Origin: Podocnemis expansa
Lineage: Eukaryota > Chordata > Testudines > Podocnemididae
Assembly: GCA_007922195.1 (NCBI GenBank)
Contig: ML682038.1
Coordinates: 315,208 to 379,207, forward strand
DNA: 64,000 nucleotides
Direction: 5' to 3'
Shown here: piece after piece, positions 33,901 through 44,297 of the stretch
Layout: every line of letters begins with the position of its first letter
How positions within the stretch are numbered: position 1 is the first letter of the stretch
Position numbers and translations under genes: made by a program
Notes under the pieces: model-generated
Databases searched by the model: none
Seen by the model: the letters and a program-made list of their open reading frames with translations, nothing else
What the model was told of the DNA's origin: nothing

Positions 33901-36514
33901 ACGCGGGGATGTAAAGAAGCTCACTCTAAAATACAGTAACACCCTGTTAAATAAAGAGATTTGAGGTTATATTTCTGTATAATGTTTCAAATTAAGACTC
34001 CAGCAAGGGTATGGAGGGCATCTGCAAGATTATGGCTGAGCAGCTCACATGAGGCTTGCTACTAATATATTCCCTTATACAATATTCTTCTCCAGCATTT
34101 CACTTCTATTGCTATCTCTAGTGCTTTCACTGAGTCCCTTTTGAAGGGTGTTGTCTGTTTCATAAGGCAATAGAGATATAGAACTAAGGGGTAAAAAAGC
34201 TTCAGGGGCTTTACCAGCATTTAATCCCTTCTTTGGTTTAGCTTCTGAATTCCCCTGGGGTACTCTGAGGGTGGATGAAAGCTATAATCAATTCCTTAAT
34301 ATTTCTCAATATCTTTTAAGAATGTCTGCATGCTGTAATGCAGATCACATTAGAACTGACTGTATAATAATTTATAAAAAATAATAATTTATCTCTGATT
34401 AAACTGTTATTTGAAAAAAATCTTCAAGAAAAATTAAAAAGCAATTCATAAGGCTGACCTCTATGTTATCAACCAACTTTCCCGCTACTTTATGTCAGAG
34501 TGGGATCTGAAATTTCAGACTGTGAGTCTAGATAATAATGAGAATACCATAATTATAAACAAGTTCTCTCATGGATTTTTTTTTTTAATTCAGGATTTCC
34601 ATATCTTTCTCTTTGCTGTACTCTTTCTGGTCTTAATTATGCTTCATTCCTTTATTAGTTCTTCTTATAAGCAAGCTGTAGAGTCTGCTATATTTAAGCA
34701 TGGCTAAGTGCACTAATGTTTTTATTCCTTAACAAAATGATACAGAAGGAATGTGATGAAATCCATATTTCACTCATTAAAGGTTGTCTCATTGCAGTCA
34801 ATCAATATAAAAATTTCTTCATTAAAAATTCTGTGCCTGGATTTTGATGTGTACATTTAACATTGACCCAAAATCTTTTGCCAATTGTCATTTGGCTTAT
34901 GCAGAATTCAGGATCTGAATATTTCTGTTTTGTTTTTATTTTGTTTTTTTCCCTGCAAAGACATTGGCTTCAAATTAGGTTCTGGAATACTATAAAAATT
35001 TTATCTATCTGTCCATTCATTTGGTGTTCATCACCCTATTATTTAAACATGTATAGTTTGATATATTGCTGAGAGATCCCAAAAATATCCAGCTCTTCGC
35101 TGCTCTAATAAAATAATATCATCCTCATTGTACTACTGTTTTTAAGATTCTTAAGGGTATTATTAGAATCCAATTAAATTGGACTAATGTTAGATAGAAA
35201 GATTAGCTTGCAATACACACAGAAAGAAAGAAGGACTAGAATATACAAAAAACATATCTGAAAGATAAATATACGTTTGTATGCATTGGGAAAAGGCTAA
35301 ATCAATTCATAGGGGAAAGAAGCATGTGATCAGACCAAGAAATAATAAAATCAGCATTATCTTCATTTGACCTTAATTTCTTATACAGTGTAAATATTAC
35401 CATATGAAACATAATTTTGTATAAAAGTATAGTCCAAATAAACACTAATTATTTTAGACTTTTCCCAATTTCTAACTCTAGTACCTGAATGGCCGTCAGA
35501 TTAATTCTATCTATTTTTGACTTGTATGAAATCTCATTAGGATGATGCAGTGAAGAAGTCCAGCACAAAAGTGACGCACCAGTTATCTTGGCTCACATGG
35601 AACATAGGCTTTTGATGGCTTATGCTCAAAAGAGGAATTTTAGCCATAAAAACAAGTAAAAATGTGTGTATGTGGTAGGAGAAAAGGGTAACTTATCTAA
35701 AATAGGCAAATTACATTTTACAAGATTGAACTATGCTTTACAGTATTCTTCTGGCCATGTATGGACATTGGTTCTGGACACCATTTACTCAGAATGAATT
35801 CTTTACTCTGTGAATTGGCTATACATTTAGCTTTTTATAGCATGTTTCCTCAAGGAGATCGTTTTTAGCTTGGCTTAAATACTAGGATACCTATGAAAAA
35901 ATACACACAGTCTGGCTGGAGATGTGATGATATAATTATACCGAACTGCAGAGCCTCCCAGATTTGCAAAGGATAATTTGCTAATCATAGTCATTGCACA
36001 GGCTATAAAAAAGGTTTAAGAGAAATTATCTGTTCTCAGTCGTACAGTGAAAGTCTGTATAACAGGCAACATTAGGACAAGGAGTTGGCACTAAAAACCA
36101 TCAGTCACAAAGCTCTGCTTACATATGTGGTGCCTGAGAATGGAATGTGAAGCTACACACAATGCTCCCTGAAAATGTTCACAGGGAGTATTTGTGTCCC
36201 ATTTTGTGTCTCATTTTGACTAAAGGCAATTTGACACTATCCTGACAGTTTAAAGTTATCTTAAAGCAGCAGTAAGTTATATTTGTAGGTATATTATTAT
36301 TCTGCTAACACAGTGTAAAGTTGTAAATGAGACCTTTTTTAAAAAAAGGTGTGCAAATGTGAAGAAAAAGGGCATGAAAATATATATATTCTCTTCATCC
36401 AGCGCCCCTATATTTCCCTTTCAGCTTATAAAAAATGACTATTTTAGAACCTGAAATTCTGAATGCTGTTTGTCTTTAACAAGGATTAATTGCTTTTGCT
36501 TCTTTGGGAAAAAC
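30943..36514. other. Unique AT-rich DNA, simple repeats only
   Basis: No gene recognised in 5.6 kb. It holds short palindromes at 31137-31195 and 32765-32825 (GAGGTCAATG(G/A)GAGCTTT core with an inverted partner), a CA/TA run at 32131-32150, a T-rich block with GTTTT units at 33158-33227 and a poly-A at 33660-33674. Reading frames of 69-76 codons here are Phe/Leu-rich products of the AT composition. Confidence 0.55.
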
Positions 36515-36524
36515 AAAGATATCA

Positions 36525-36585
36525 AGTTCCAAAGGGGCAGCTGTGTTACTCTAGTTCAGTAAAACAAACAAGGCATCCTGTGGCA
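36525..36585 (-). mobile_element. PLE left arm of the nested cluster
   Basis: The outer 61 bp of the PLE terminus, from AGTTCCAAAGG to TGTGGCA, cut by the CR1 tail. Its continuation is at 42217-42345. Confidence 0.85.
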
Positions 36586-37160
36586 TATAGAATCATAGAA
36601 TCCTAGGGTTGGAAGGGACCTCATGAGGTCATCTAGTCCAACCCCCTGCCAGAGGCAGGACCACTCCCACTAAACCACCCCAGTCATGGTTTTGTCCAGC
36701 TGGGCCTTAAACACCTCCAAAGATGGAGATTTCACCACCACCCTAGGTAGCTTATTCCAATGCTTCACCACTCGCCTAGTAAAAAGGATTTTCCTAATAT
36801 CCAGCCTCGACCTCCCTAACCGCAGCTTGAGACCATTGCTTCTCGTTCTGTCCTCTGTTATTACCGAGAACAGTCGAGCTCCATCTTCCTTAGAGCATCC
36901 CTTCAAGTAGCTGAAGGTTGCTATCAAATCCCCCCTCAATCTTCTCTTCTGCAGACTATATAAGCCTAATGCTTTCAGTCTTTCTTCATAGGGCTTGTGC
37001 TCCAGCCCTTTAATCATTTTGGTTGTCCTCCGCTGAACTCTCTCTAGAATGTCCCTATCCTTTTTGTAGTGGGGAGCCCAAAACTGAACACAGTATTCTA
37101 GATGTGGCCTCACCAGTGCCGAATAGAGGGGAATGATCACATCCCTTGATCTGCTGGTAA
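36586..37160 (-). mobile_element. CR1 LINE, 5'-truncated copy
   Basis: The 3' end is intact: TATAGAATCATAGAATCC at 36586-36603 is the reverse complement of the CR1 octamer tail. It is followed by the conserved GGTTGGAAGGGACCTCATGAGGTC region. The copy is about 575 bp and stops abruptly near 37157, where its sequence departs from the long CR1. This is typical 5' truncation, or it was cut by events around the Harbinger. Confidence 0.92.
36670..37160 (-). pseudogene. CR1 ORF2 C-terminal fragment
   Basis: The minus strand reads the end of CR1 reverse transcriptase without a stop: [69 protein letters not shown], ending DKTMTGVV with a stop. It covers only the last roughly 160 residues of a protein near 900-1000 residues. 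The catalytic motifs are absent, so it is inert. It keeps the C-terminal frame that the long CR1 copy has lost near 14037. Confidence 0.9.
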
Positions 37161-37539
37161 CAGACGTAGGCAATGTCTACGCTTGCAATTTAGTCAAATT
37201 AAACTAAATCAGTGCATGGCCACATCAGCTTTCATTTCGAACCAAGGAAGTCCTTAATTCAAAGTAATGAACACTTACTTTGAAGTTGTAAAACCTCCCT
37301 TTACTTCAGAGTAATGGTTAAGTTGAACTTATTAGTTCAAATTAACCCAGTGGAGCAGCAATAATTCAGACTAAGCATTAGTTTGAATTAAATGTGGCTT
37401 GACCTTCTTCCTCCCAGAGTGCACAGCACCCCAAAGGAGGTGCCTGCTCTGGACGCCATCCCTCCCTACCCTCACAGGCACACCCTGCCTGAACCGCCTG
37501 GGGGCAGCATTGTAGACAGCCGTGACAGACTCCAGCAGC

Positions 37540-40130
37540 TAGAGCCAGGACAGTCGCAGGGCTCCATACTTGAGCCATGAGGTGCTCCTGAGCCTCCTCA
37601 GCATTCTGGGCACTGCAGACATCCTCTCCTGGTTGTGGGCAAGCCACCACAACTGGGAGATCTGTGTGGACATCTCCTCAGCTCTGGCTGCAAAGGGCCG
37701 CAGGCGGACCCAACAGCAGGTCTGCATCAACGTGAAACACCTCTGGCAGGACAACGCTGGGGTCTGGAAGGTGAGGCAGGGCTCAGGGGCAGCTCATACC
37801 ACCAGGAGTCCCTATTACCAAGTGCTCCATGCATTCCTGGATAGGGAAAGCACCAGCCCCCCGTCCTAGAGCTTCAACTAGGTCGAGCCCTCCTCCATGG
37901 CTGAACTCCAGAAGGAGGACTCGGCGGATGATGATGTCTTGAGATGGCCAAGGGCAGCCCACCACTAGCCACCCCTGGAGCCAGCCCAGAGCGGATCCCT
38001 GTCCCTTAGCAGGGAGCACCCACCCGGGAGGCTGAGGAGGAGGAGCTTGCTTCCCCCACTGAGGAAGATGTGGGAGAGGGGACAGCACACCAAACATCCA
38101 GAGCACCTGTTGGTGAGTGTCCCCCCCCACCCCGTGTGAGCCCGGTCAGGCATGCCTGTGGCACAGGCACACATGGCCTGGGGATGGTGGGGTGCAGATG
38201 TCTTCGGGGGAGGGGGGTTGCAGACCATGGGGCAGGGTGCACTCAGACCTGAGTGTGGCGGGGAACCTGTTGGAAGACAGGATGGGCAAAACCAGAGGTG
38301 GCAGTGTTGAGGGCAGACAGCCTACGGCTGACACCACTGGCACGTAGCCTCAGGAATGCCCCAGGTGCAGGGCAAGACTAATTGCCACTCATCTCTGTGG
38401 GCACTGCAGCTGGCCTGGGCAGCACAGCATGGCCATGTGCCCCCTGGGGGCCCTGCCCCACAGGACATGGATCAGGAAGCAGGGCGACAGTCAGGGGCAC
38501 AGCTGCTTGCTGCTGTCAGGCTGCACACAGCAGTGAGCTGGCTGATGGGACTAACTCTGTTCTCTGCTTCCCTCCAGCAGCTTGCGCAGCCACCTTACAT
38601 GCCACTGTAAGCGGGGCGATGGACCCACTATTGTGGAGAACTTCCCAGGCTTGTATACCACCCCAGTGAAGGTGGGTAGCAAAAGGATCTGAGTCCCTGC
38701 TCCCACTTCCTTTACCCCAAGGCCTGCCTGACCTCAAAGGCTCCCCTCCCAATCTCCTGTTTGGAGGAGTCCCTGTAACCCCGACAAGGCTGGGCCCCAG
38801 AATTTCGGGGGGGGGGCGCGACCCCACTCTTATGGTGGTCTCTCAGGATGGGGCTAGGGTGTCCCCACTCTGGGGTGCTGACCGCACTGAACACTCTTCT
38901 GGCCCACCAGTCACTATATACACTATATACAATTTATTTAAGCACACAGAAATACAAAATAACCCAATAAGAAAATAGAGAAAAGTGGAAAAAGGTGAAC
39001 AGTAAACCCCCAGTGCCACCACCTGGTGTGGGGACACTACAAACAGAGTCTCTGGGGCCTGAGGAACAGTCTCACAGTCTGTTCTCCACATTGCACGCCC
39101 TCTCCCCAGGCCTAGCTGCGACTGGATGCTTCAGGGGGTCAGATGCAGTCTCTGGCTGTGGCCAAACATCCCCAAGCTCCAGGGGCAGGGCCCTTCTTCC
39201 CAGCATCAGCCCCCCTTCACTGCTCCCCAGCTGCTCACCACACCCAGCTCCAGATGGCTGCAGCTCTGGCTCCCAGCCGCTGCTCGGGTCCCGTGTGGCT
39301 CTCTGGGGTGCTCCTCAGGCTCCTCGGGTCCTCCTGCCGTCTGCACAGGTGAGCTCAGCCCCTTGGCTCCTTCTCTGGCCTCCTGCACCCAGCTCCAGAC
39401 AACTCCAGCTCCAGCTCTGCTTGGCTCTCTGCTGGTCCAGCTGCTGTGGGTTTGCTCCGCAGAAATCGACTCAGCCCAGCTTCCTTGCCTGGGTTCTCTG
39501 GCTCCCAGCTGCTGGCTGCTTAGTGCTTCCTCCTTAGCTCGGCCCCACACACTCTGGCTTGCCCAGGCATGTCCAGCCTGCAGTTTCAGCTCAGGGGTGG
39601 GGAAGCACACTCAATCAATCAGGCCATCCTGGGACACTGGCCTCTCCCACAGGCCCTGGGGCTGTCTGTTTCAGAGTCCTGCTTCCAGGCAGGAGTGGCG
39701 AATCAAAAGGCCCATTCAGTCTCAGTAAGGGGCTATCAGTTCCCTTACACCACTCCTGGGAGCCCACCACCTGTCACCAGGTGGAGGGGGATGTCCCACC
39801 AGACCAGGGACCAGCTCCTCGGTGACCTTGTTCACCTGGGCCAGGTGGCAGACGACTGCCTTGCCGCCTGGAGGGAGTGGGTTGATGCCCACCACCGGGC
39901 CAGCTGAGGCATGCTCCGATGCTCTTAGAGCTGGATGAATGCCAGACTGCCAGCATGGAGCAGCACAGCCGAGCCCTCAGGGAGCTCAGCACTGCATTCT
40001 GGCACCTGGTGATCACTGTCTGGCAGCTGGTGGACCACTTTTGCTCATGGGGACCCCAGCGTCCATCACCTCTGGTGTCCCCAGATCCACGGTGGCCGCG
40101 GGGAAGGCCGGACCACCTCCCCTAGCGCAC
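37540..40130 (+). pseudogene. Harbinger SANT/Myb-like protein gene
   Basis: The accessory protein of Harbinger elements binds DNA and the transposase. Exon 1 (to 38112) reads a SANT/MADF-like trihelix: HEVLLSLLSILGTADIL, HHNWEICVDISSALAAKGRRRTQQQVCINVKHLWQ, then the YYQVLHAFLD segment typical of these domains. A TAG follows near 37867 and further stops interrupt the linker. The exon ends before GTGAGTG at 38113; a probable acceptor is CCAGCAG at 38574-38580. Exon 2 is split by a solo LTR (38606-39749) and resumes at 39750 with a helical tail similar to that of the element at 8101. AATAAA at 40248. The start codon is not evident. Confidence 0.7.
38602..39753 (-). mobile_element. Solo LTR in Harbinger SANT exon 2
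   Basis: The 1144-bp insert starts TGTAAGCGGGG at 38606 and ends TTCCCTTACA at 39749, giving TGTAAG/CTTACA-type inverted ends. Perfect 4-bp duplications CCAC lie at 38602-38605 and 39750-39753. On the minus strand AATAAA (38933-38938) lies before the 3' end, so orientation is minus. Taking the insert out aligns the flanking exon with the exon at 8101. No retroviral gene remains. The GC-rich part (39080-39560) makes long but meaningless frames on both strands. Confidence 0.82.
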
Positions 40131-40247
40131 CAGCACTCCCCACCCCTGGAATTTACCACCTCCCCAAGTCCCCAATTCTCCCACAAGTCCTCAGTTCTCC
40201 CCCAAGTCCCATACCACCTCCCTGCCCCCAACCCACCCTGTCTTGTT

Positions 40248-40285
40248 AATAAAGCCTGGTAATCTGGTATCCTTTTGTTTTTATT
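40248..40285. promoter_or_regulatory. Convergent polyadenylation signals of the Harbinger genes
   Basis: AATAAA on plus at 40248-40253 serves the SANT gene. AATAAA on minus at 40280-40285 serves the transposase gene. The tail-to-tail signals are only about 27 bp apart. Confidence 0.6.
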
Positions 40286-40486
40286 GTGTAGTGGGTGGGG
40301 AGAGAGTGTGGGGGGACAGGCATGGGCAGGGTGGTGGAGGTGAGGGTGCCTGTTGGCAGACCCAGCCTTCAATGTTCCTCAGCGAGGAGCAGGTCCTTCA
40401 GCACCTCTCTTATGCTGGCCGCTCTCCGCTAGGCTCACTCCATCTGGGGCACAGTCTTAGGCTGTTCAAAGTGCATGGTGAGGTGT

Positions 40487-41430
40487 TCAGCTTTTGCCTT
40501 CCAAATGGGGGGAAACCCTCTTCTCCCGCAGTTTACACACATTGTGCAGGGCTACGTATGCACTGACAACCTTGGGTGTAGTTTGCTCAGAGAGGTGTAG
40601 GCACATCAGGAGAGACCTCCACCAGGCTTTGAGCCATCCAAAGGCATGCTCCACATCTTGTCGGCACCTATTGAACCTCCTATTAAACAGCTCTCTGTTG
40701 GCATCCAGGTGGCCCATGTATGGCTTCATGAGCCATGGGAGGAAAGGGTAGGTGGCATCTTTGATGATGAGGATGGGCACCTTCAGGTCCCCAAGGGTGA
40801 TGTGGTGTGGGTGGAAGAAGGTGCCCACCTGCATGCACCTGTATGGGGCTGAGTTTCTGAGGACACAAGTATTGTGCCCCCTCCCCAGCCAGGCAACATA
40901 CATGTTGGTGAATGTCCTGGTTGATGAGGGCCTGCAGGACCAGGGAGTTGTAGCTCTTGCGGCTTCTGTACTCCATGGCCTGGCATCCAGGGGCTTGGAT
41001 GGGGATGTGCATTGTGTCCAAGATGCAGTTGGGGAAGCTGCGTTCATTAAGGTCATCGATGCTGTCCTGCTGGTTTTCTGTGGTGATAAGGTGGGCTAGC
41101 AGGACCTGATTGATGGTCCTGCTGACCTGCAGGAGGGCAGTCCCTACGGTGGCCTTCCCAATGCCAAAGTGGTGTGTGACGGACCAGTAGGATTCTGGGG
41201 TAGCCATCTTCCATAGGGCGATGGCCTTTCTCTTTTCCCTGGGGAGGGTGGGTCTCTGTTGGGTGTCCCTGTGCTGCAGGACTAGGGTGAGCTCATGGAC
41301 CAGCACTAGGAAGATCTGCTTCCTCATTCTGAAATTCCGCAGCCACAGTTTGTTGTCCCAGGCAGTTAAGACTCTTCATTCCCACCAGTCGCTGTTGGTG
41401 TTGCGTGCCCAGAAGTGATGGGGCATGGAG
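40487..41430 (-). pseudogene. Harbinger DDE transposase
   Basis: The transposase cuts the element at its ends and joins it to TWA targets. On the minus strand, 41420-40930 reads DNKLWLRNFRMRKQIF, a helix-turn-helix-like HFGIGKATVGTALLQV and SFPNCILDTMHIPI with the first catalytic Asp. The frame then shifts near 40900-40930. The second frame reads FTNMYVAWLGRGHNTCVLRNS, where the usual HD has become HN, so the second catalytic Asp is lost. It continues VEHAFGWLKAWWR with the catalytic Glu, and ends VALHNVC. A stop near 41390 (WWE-stop) breaks the N-terminus. Related to the DDE superfamily 4 (HARBI1-like) proteins. Inactive on three counts. Confidence 0.88.
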
Positions 41431-41901
41431 AGCAGCATGGTGACCATCGCAGCTGGCAAGACTAGCATGGTGGTGTTGCTGGTGTCTGCCTCTGTGCTGC
41501 CTGGTCAAGAAAAAGTGTGCTCCAGGCCACAAGAGCACTGCGCAGGGTTGCACAGGTGCTGGGCACCTCTGTGGCAAGCTGTGGGAGCTGGGCTTGGTCC
41601 ATGAACTCCTTGCTCTGCCTCTTGCCAGCCAGAAAGGGCAGAGGGCTGAGGTCAGTTCCTGTTTTTATGGGGCTGGTTGGGGTAGTGTCACTTCTCAGGG
41701 ACTATGTTGCCAAACTTCACGTGGTGCCCCCTTCCTAAGCCAAACTAGCAAGTGCTGTGCATGGACATGCGAGCTTGATTTTGGTTTCTGGTGGGAAGAT
41801 GTTACTTCAAATTAACGCACTTCATATTAACTGTAATTGGTTCAATTTAATTAGTTTGAAGTAAGTTAATTTGAATTAATTTTTTTAAAGTGTAGACATA
41901 G

Positions 41902-42224
41902 CCTTAAAGCAGTGGTTCCCAACCTTTCCCTTTATGTGGACCACTACATTGTCATTAAAAGCTTTTGTGGACCACTATGTAAACAAACTATTCTAAATGT
42001 TTTTAATTAGCCTATGGTTGACAGGAAAAAAACTTGTTTATTGAGGGGGATTAAAACTGCAATTATTTCTAATAATTTATTACACTCACTCACAAACATA
42101 TTGCATGCATCACTGTACTTTTCCCTGCAGTAATTATCCCACCCCACAGCTACAGACCACCTGTAGGACCCTTGCAGACCACCAGTGGTCCATGGACCAC
42201 AGGTTGGGAACCACTGCTTTGAAG
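41902..42224. mobile_element. hAT MITE inserted at the Harbinger/PLE border
   Basis: The ends are CAGTGGTTCCCAACCT (41910) and AGGTTGGGAACCACTG (to 42216), perfectly inverted over 16 bp. The duplications CCTTAAAG (41902-41909) and CTTTGAAG (42217-42224) match at 6 of 8. The left copy contains the last CC of the Harbinger plus PLE sequence, so this element came after the Harbinger. 307 bp, non-coding. Confidence 0.88.
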
Positions 42225-42345
42225 ACTAACAAATATATTTATTGTATGAGCTTTCATGGGAGCAAATCCCACTTCATCAGACAGTTCTCCCACAAGAGCT
42301 CATGCAATAAAGTTATTTGTTAGTCTTTAAGTTCCACAGGACTCC
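42217..42345. mobile_element. PLE right part with inverted arm
   Basis: GACTAACAAAT … GTATGAGCTTTCATGGGAG … CACTTCATCAGAC continues the minus-oriented arm that began at 36525. From about 42285 the sequence inverts (AGAGCTCATGCAATAAAG … TTTGTTAGTCTTTAAG … CACAGGACTCC). This gives the same hairpin design as 9582-9807. Confidence 0.85.
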
Positions 42346-42355
42346 AAAGATATCA

Positions 42356-42924
42356 GACACATTTTGTTTTATATGAGCTATTGAAAATTATATGGGCATG
42401 GCTTGCAACAACTTGCATATCAGGAACTAAAGCTTTTCTGCAGCTTCAGTGCTTGCTGTAGTGATTTACAACAATCTTCTCTTTTAAGAAGAAAACATTG
42501 TGATTCAGTGAGTTGTCTGATTAATTACCAGAGATAATTATTCCCTTTTTCTTTTTCTGAAGTTTTAAAAAGGGATGACTCACATTACATGTAATGCATG
42601 ATTTATTGAGCAAAATACTTTGTTACTTTATTATAGCAAACACTGATTATTAGAGCTGGTTGGAAATGTTTGCCCCCCCCCCAACAGTAATAGGAAATTT
42701 TCAGTTTTGCTGAAGGAAACATAAAAATGAAATATTTTGTTTTGGGTCAACCCAGTTTGTAGAACTGAATCAAAATATTTCATGTCAGGTTATTTCAACA
42801 TTAATTTGTGTTCACTTGAGTGGTTGTGGTTCCTATAGTTTTCCTGTCTCATGCTTCAATTATGCTCTGTGGGCTGGGGTTGTCAGCTGTACTGTATCTT
42901 TTAGTATATAATCAAGTCCCAGCT
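42356..42924. other. Unique DNA with a MITE end at 42654
   Basis: Near 42654 TTAGAGCTGGTTGGAAATGTTT begins an approximately 140-bp block rich in GAAATATTT motifs. It mirrors the terminus AATTCAACTAGCTCTAATAG at 58708-58727, so both are ends of one MITE family. No gene is recognised. Confidence 0.5.
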
Positions 42925-43032
42925 TAATGGGACTAAATTGGTAACCCTGGATAATCTTCATCCAAGAATATTAAAGGAATTGGCACATGAAACTGCAAGC
43001 CCAAGAGCAAGGATTTTTAGTGAATCTGTAAA

Positions 43033-43290
43033 CTAGGGAAAAACAAAAAAGGAGTCCTGTGGTACTTGTAAAGGCTAACAAATTTATTTATTACATGAGA
43101 AATATCCCATTCCACTTCATCAGCTGCATGAAATGGAAAATGTGGTATGTTAACTGAAGATATATACATATAGAGAAGGGTTGGTCAGAAGGTCAATTCA
43201 GAGTGTTCCAGGGGAAAGATTGCTCGCCTGTCTCAGCACAGGAAACAAACTGTTTTAATTCAAACAGCATGGAAGAGGGCAGTAAGAGCT
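43033..43290 (-). mobile_element. Penelope-like fragment inside the old CR1
   Basis: AAGGAGTCCTGTGGTACTTG, AACAAATTTATTTATTACATGAG and CCACTTCATCAGCTGCATGAAATGG follow the PLE order. Further PLE-like body sequence runs to about 43260. It lacks the outer AGTTCCAAAGGGG end. The right limit is approximate. Confidence 0.75.
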
Positions 43291-43804
43291 GAAACGGACA
43301 ATTAATTCACAAAAGATGAGAAGAATGAATGTGCCAGACCAACCTGATTTCCTTCTTTGAGAAGACAACTAATTTTTTAGTCAAAGGAAATATGGAAGTC
43401 TAATCTACCTGAATTTCAATAAAAGCAGTTCTACATGGGAAATTGGTTAAATGGGAAAAGATGGAGATTAATATGAGAATTAAAAGGTGGATTAAGGAAT
43501 TGTCTAAATGGGAGACCACAACAGATCATGCTGGAAAGTGAACTATCAGTCTTGAGGGAGATTACTAGTGCTGTTCCCAAAGGTTTGGTCTTAGAACCAA
43601 TCTTATTTAACATTTTTATTACTGACTTTGGCACAGAAAGTGTGAGTGTGCTAATAAAAATAGAGATGACACAAAGTTGGGAGGTGGTGTTAATATGGAG
43701 GAATACTGGAATAACATACAAGAAGATTTGGACAAAACCTAGAAAGCTGGAATAATAGAAATGGAATGAAATTTAATAGTGAAGAGAGCAAGGTCATGCT
43801 CATA

Positions 43805-44297
43805 GGAACTGTTTCCCCAAAGGGGTGGTTTTGCTTTTGGATTTACCAGACACCATTAGAGACCATTTAAAGTATTTATTGAGTGCCAAGATGAGCAACC
43901 ATGAGCAAGCAAAAGAGTACAGTACCGAGAAGCTTACTTCCCTTCTGCAGTTAGGGACCCCTGGATGACTGCGGATGACCCTGAGGAGGTTTCTGTGGCA
44001 CCTTGGTCCTTTGGTGAAGTCAGCCACCTATCAGGGGCTATGCTAAAATATAGCTTTTCAGGAGAGGTGGGGTGATCAGGCCCACCCATCCCTCACATAC
44101 TCAGGCTCATTACCAAACCAGCTTCATGGGAATTAAACATAGCAAAATAGCCAAGCAGAACAAAACATCAAAGCACATGAAAAAAACTGCCGGCTGATTC
44201 TTTGGGCACAGAGCCCGTGGTTGGGTCACTGGGGGTGGGGGCATGGGTACCACCAAACTCTCCCTTACAACATCTTTCACTATCTCCCCACATGAAC
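43805..44297 (-). mobile_element. Probable solo LTR in the old CR1
   Basis: The insert runs TGTTTCCCCAAAGG (43810) to CTCCCCACA (44292). It is flanked by GGAAC (43805-43809) and TGAAC (44293-44297), 4 of 5 matching, and it interrupts the CR1 frame between the MLIG-like and NFCYK-like segments. A minus-strand AATAAA at 43875-43880 lies about 65 bp before the minus-strand end, supporting minus orientation. 483 bp with no viral gene. Confidence 0.65.

Larger units (their letters stand above)
37169..41903. mobile_element. PIF/Harbinger transposon with two convergent genes
   Basis: The ends are GGCAATGTCTACGCTT (37169) and AGTGTAGACATAGCC (to 41903). Flanking triplets are GTA (left) and TTA (right), near the TWA duplication of Harbinger. 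Subterminal AATTAACT/TTTGAATTAA motifs occur at both ends. The plus strand carries the SANT/Myb-like gene and the minus strand the DDE transposase, with polyadenylation signals meeting at 40248-40285. Without the LTR at 38606-39749 the element is about 3.59 kb, a normal autonomous size. Both genes are broken. Confidence 0.85.
36515..42355. mobile_element. Nested cluster: PLE insertion split by CR1, Harbinger and hAT
   Basis: AAAGATATCA occurs at 36515-36524 and 42346-42355. Directly inside the left copy is the PLE terminus (AGTTCCAAAGGGGCAGC … ATCCTGTGGCA, 36525-36585). It resumes at 42217 (CTTTGAAGACTAACAAAT…) and then folds back as an inverted arm ending ACAGGACTCC at 42345. An uninterrupted sister copy (11313) reads GTGGCA-CCTTAAAGACTA across the join, so 36586-42216 is later cargo: CR1 (36586-37160), Harbinger (37169-41903, itself holding an LTR) and hAT (41910-42216). 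Confidence 0.82.

Noticed and set aside
37392..37580. Open frame at the start of the Harbinger gene region as SANT N-terminus
   Set aside because: Its frame does not connect with the SANT helices from 37570, and no start codon context supports it.
39000..39740. Frames of 130-200 codons on both strands
   Set aside because: They lie inside the GC-rich part of a solo LTR and lack protein-family features.
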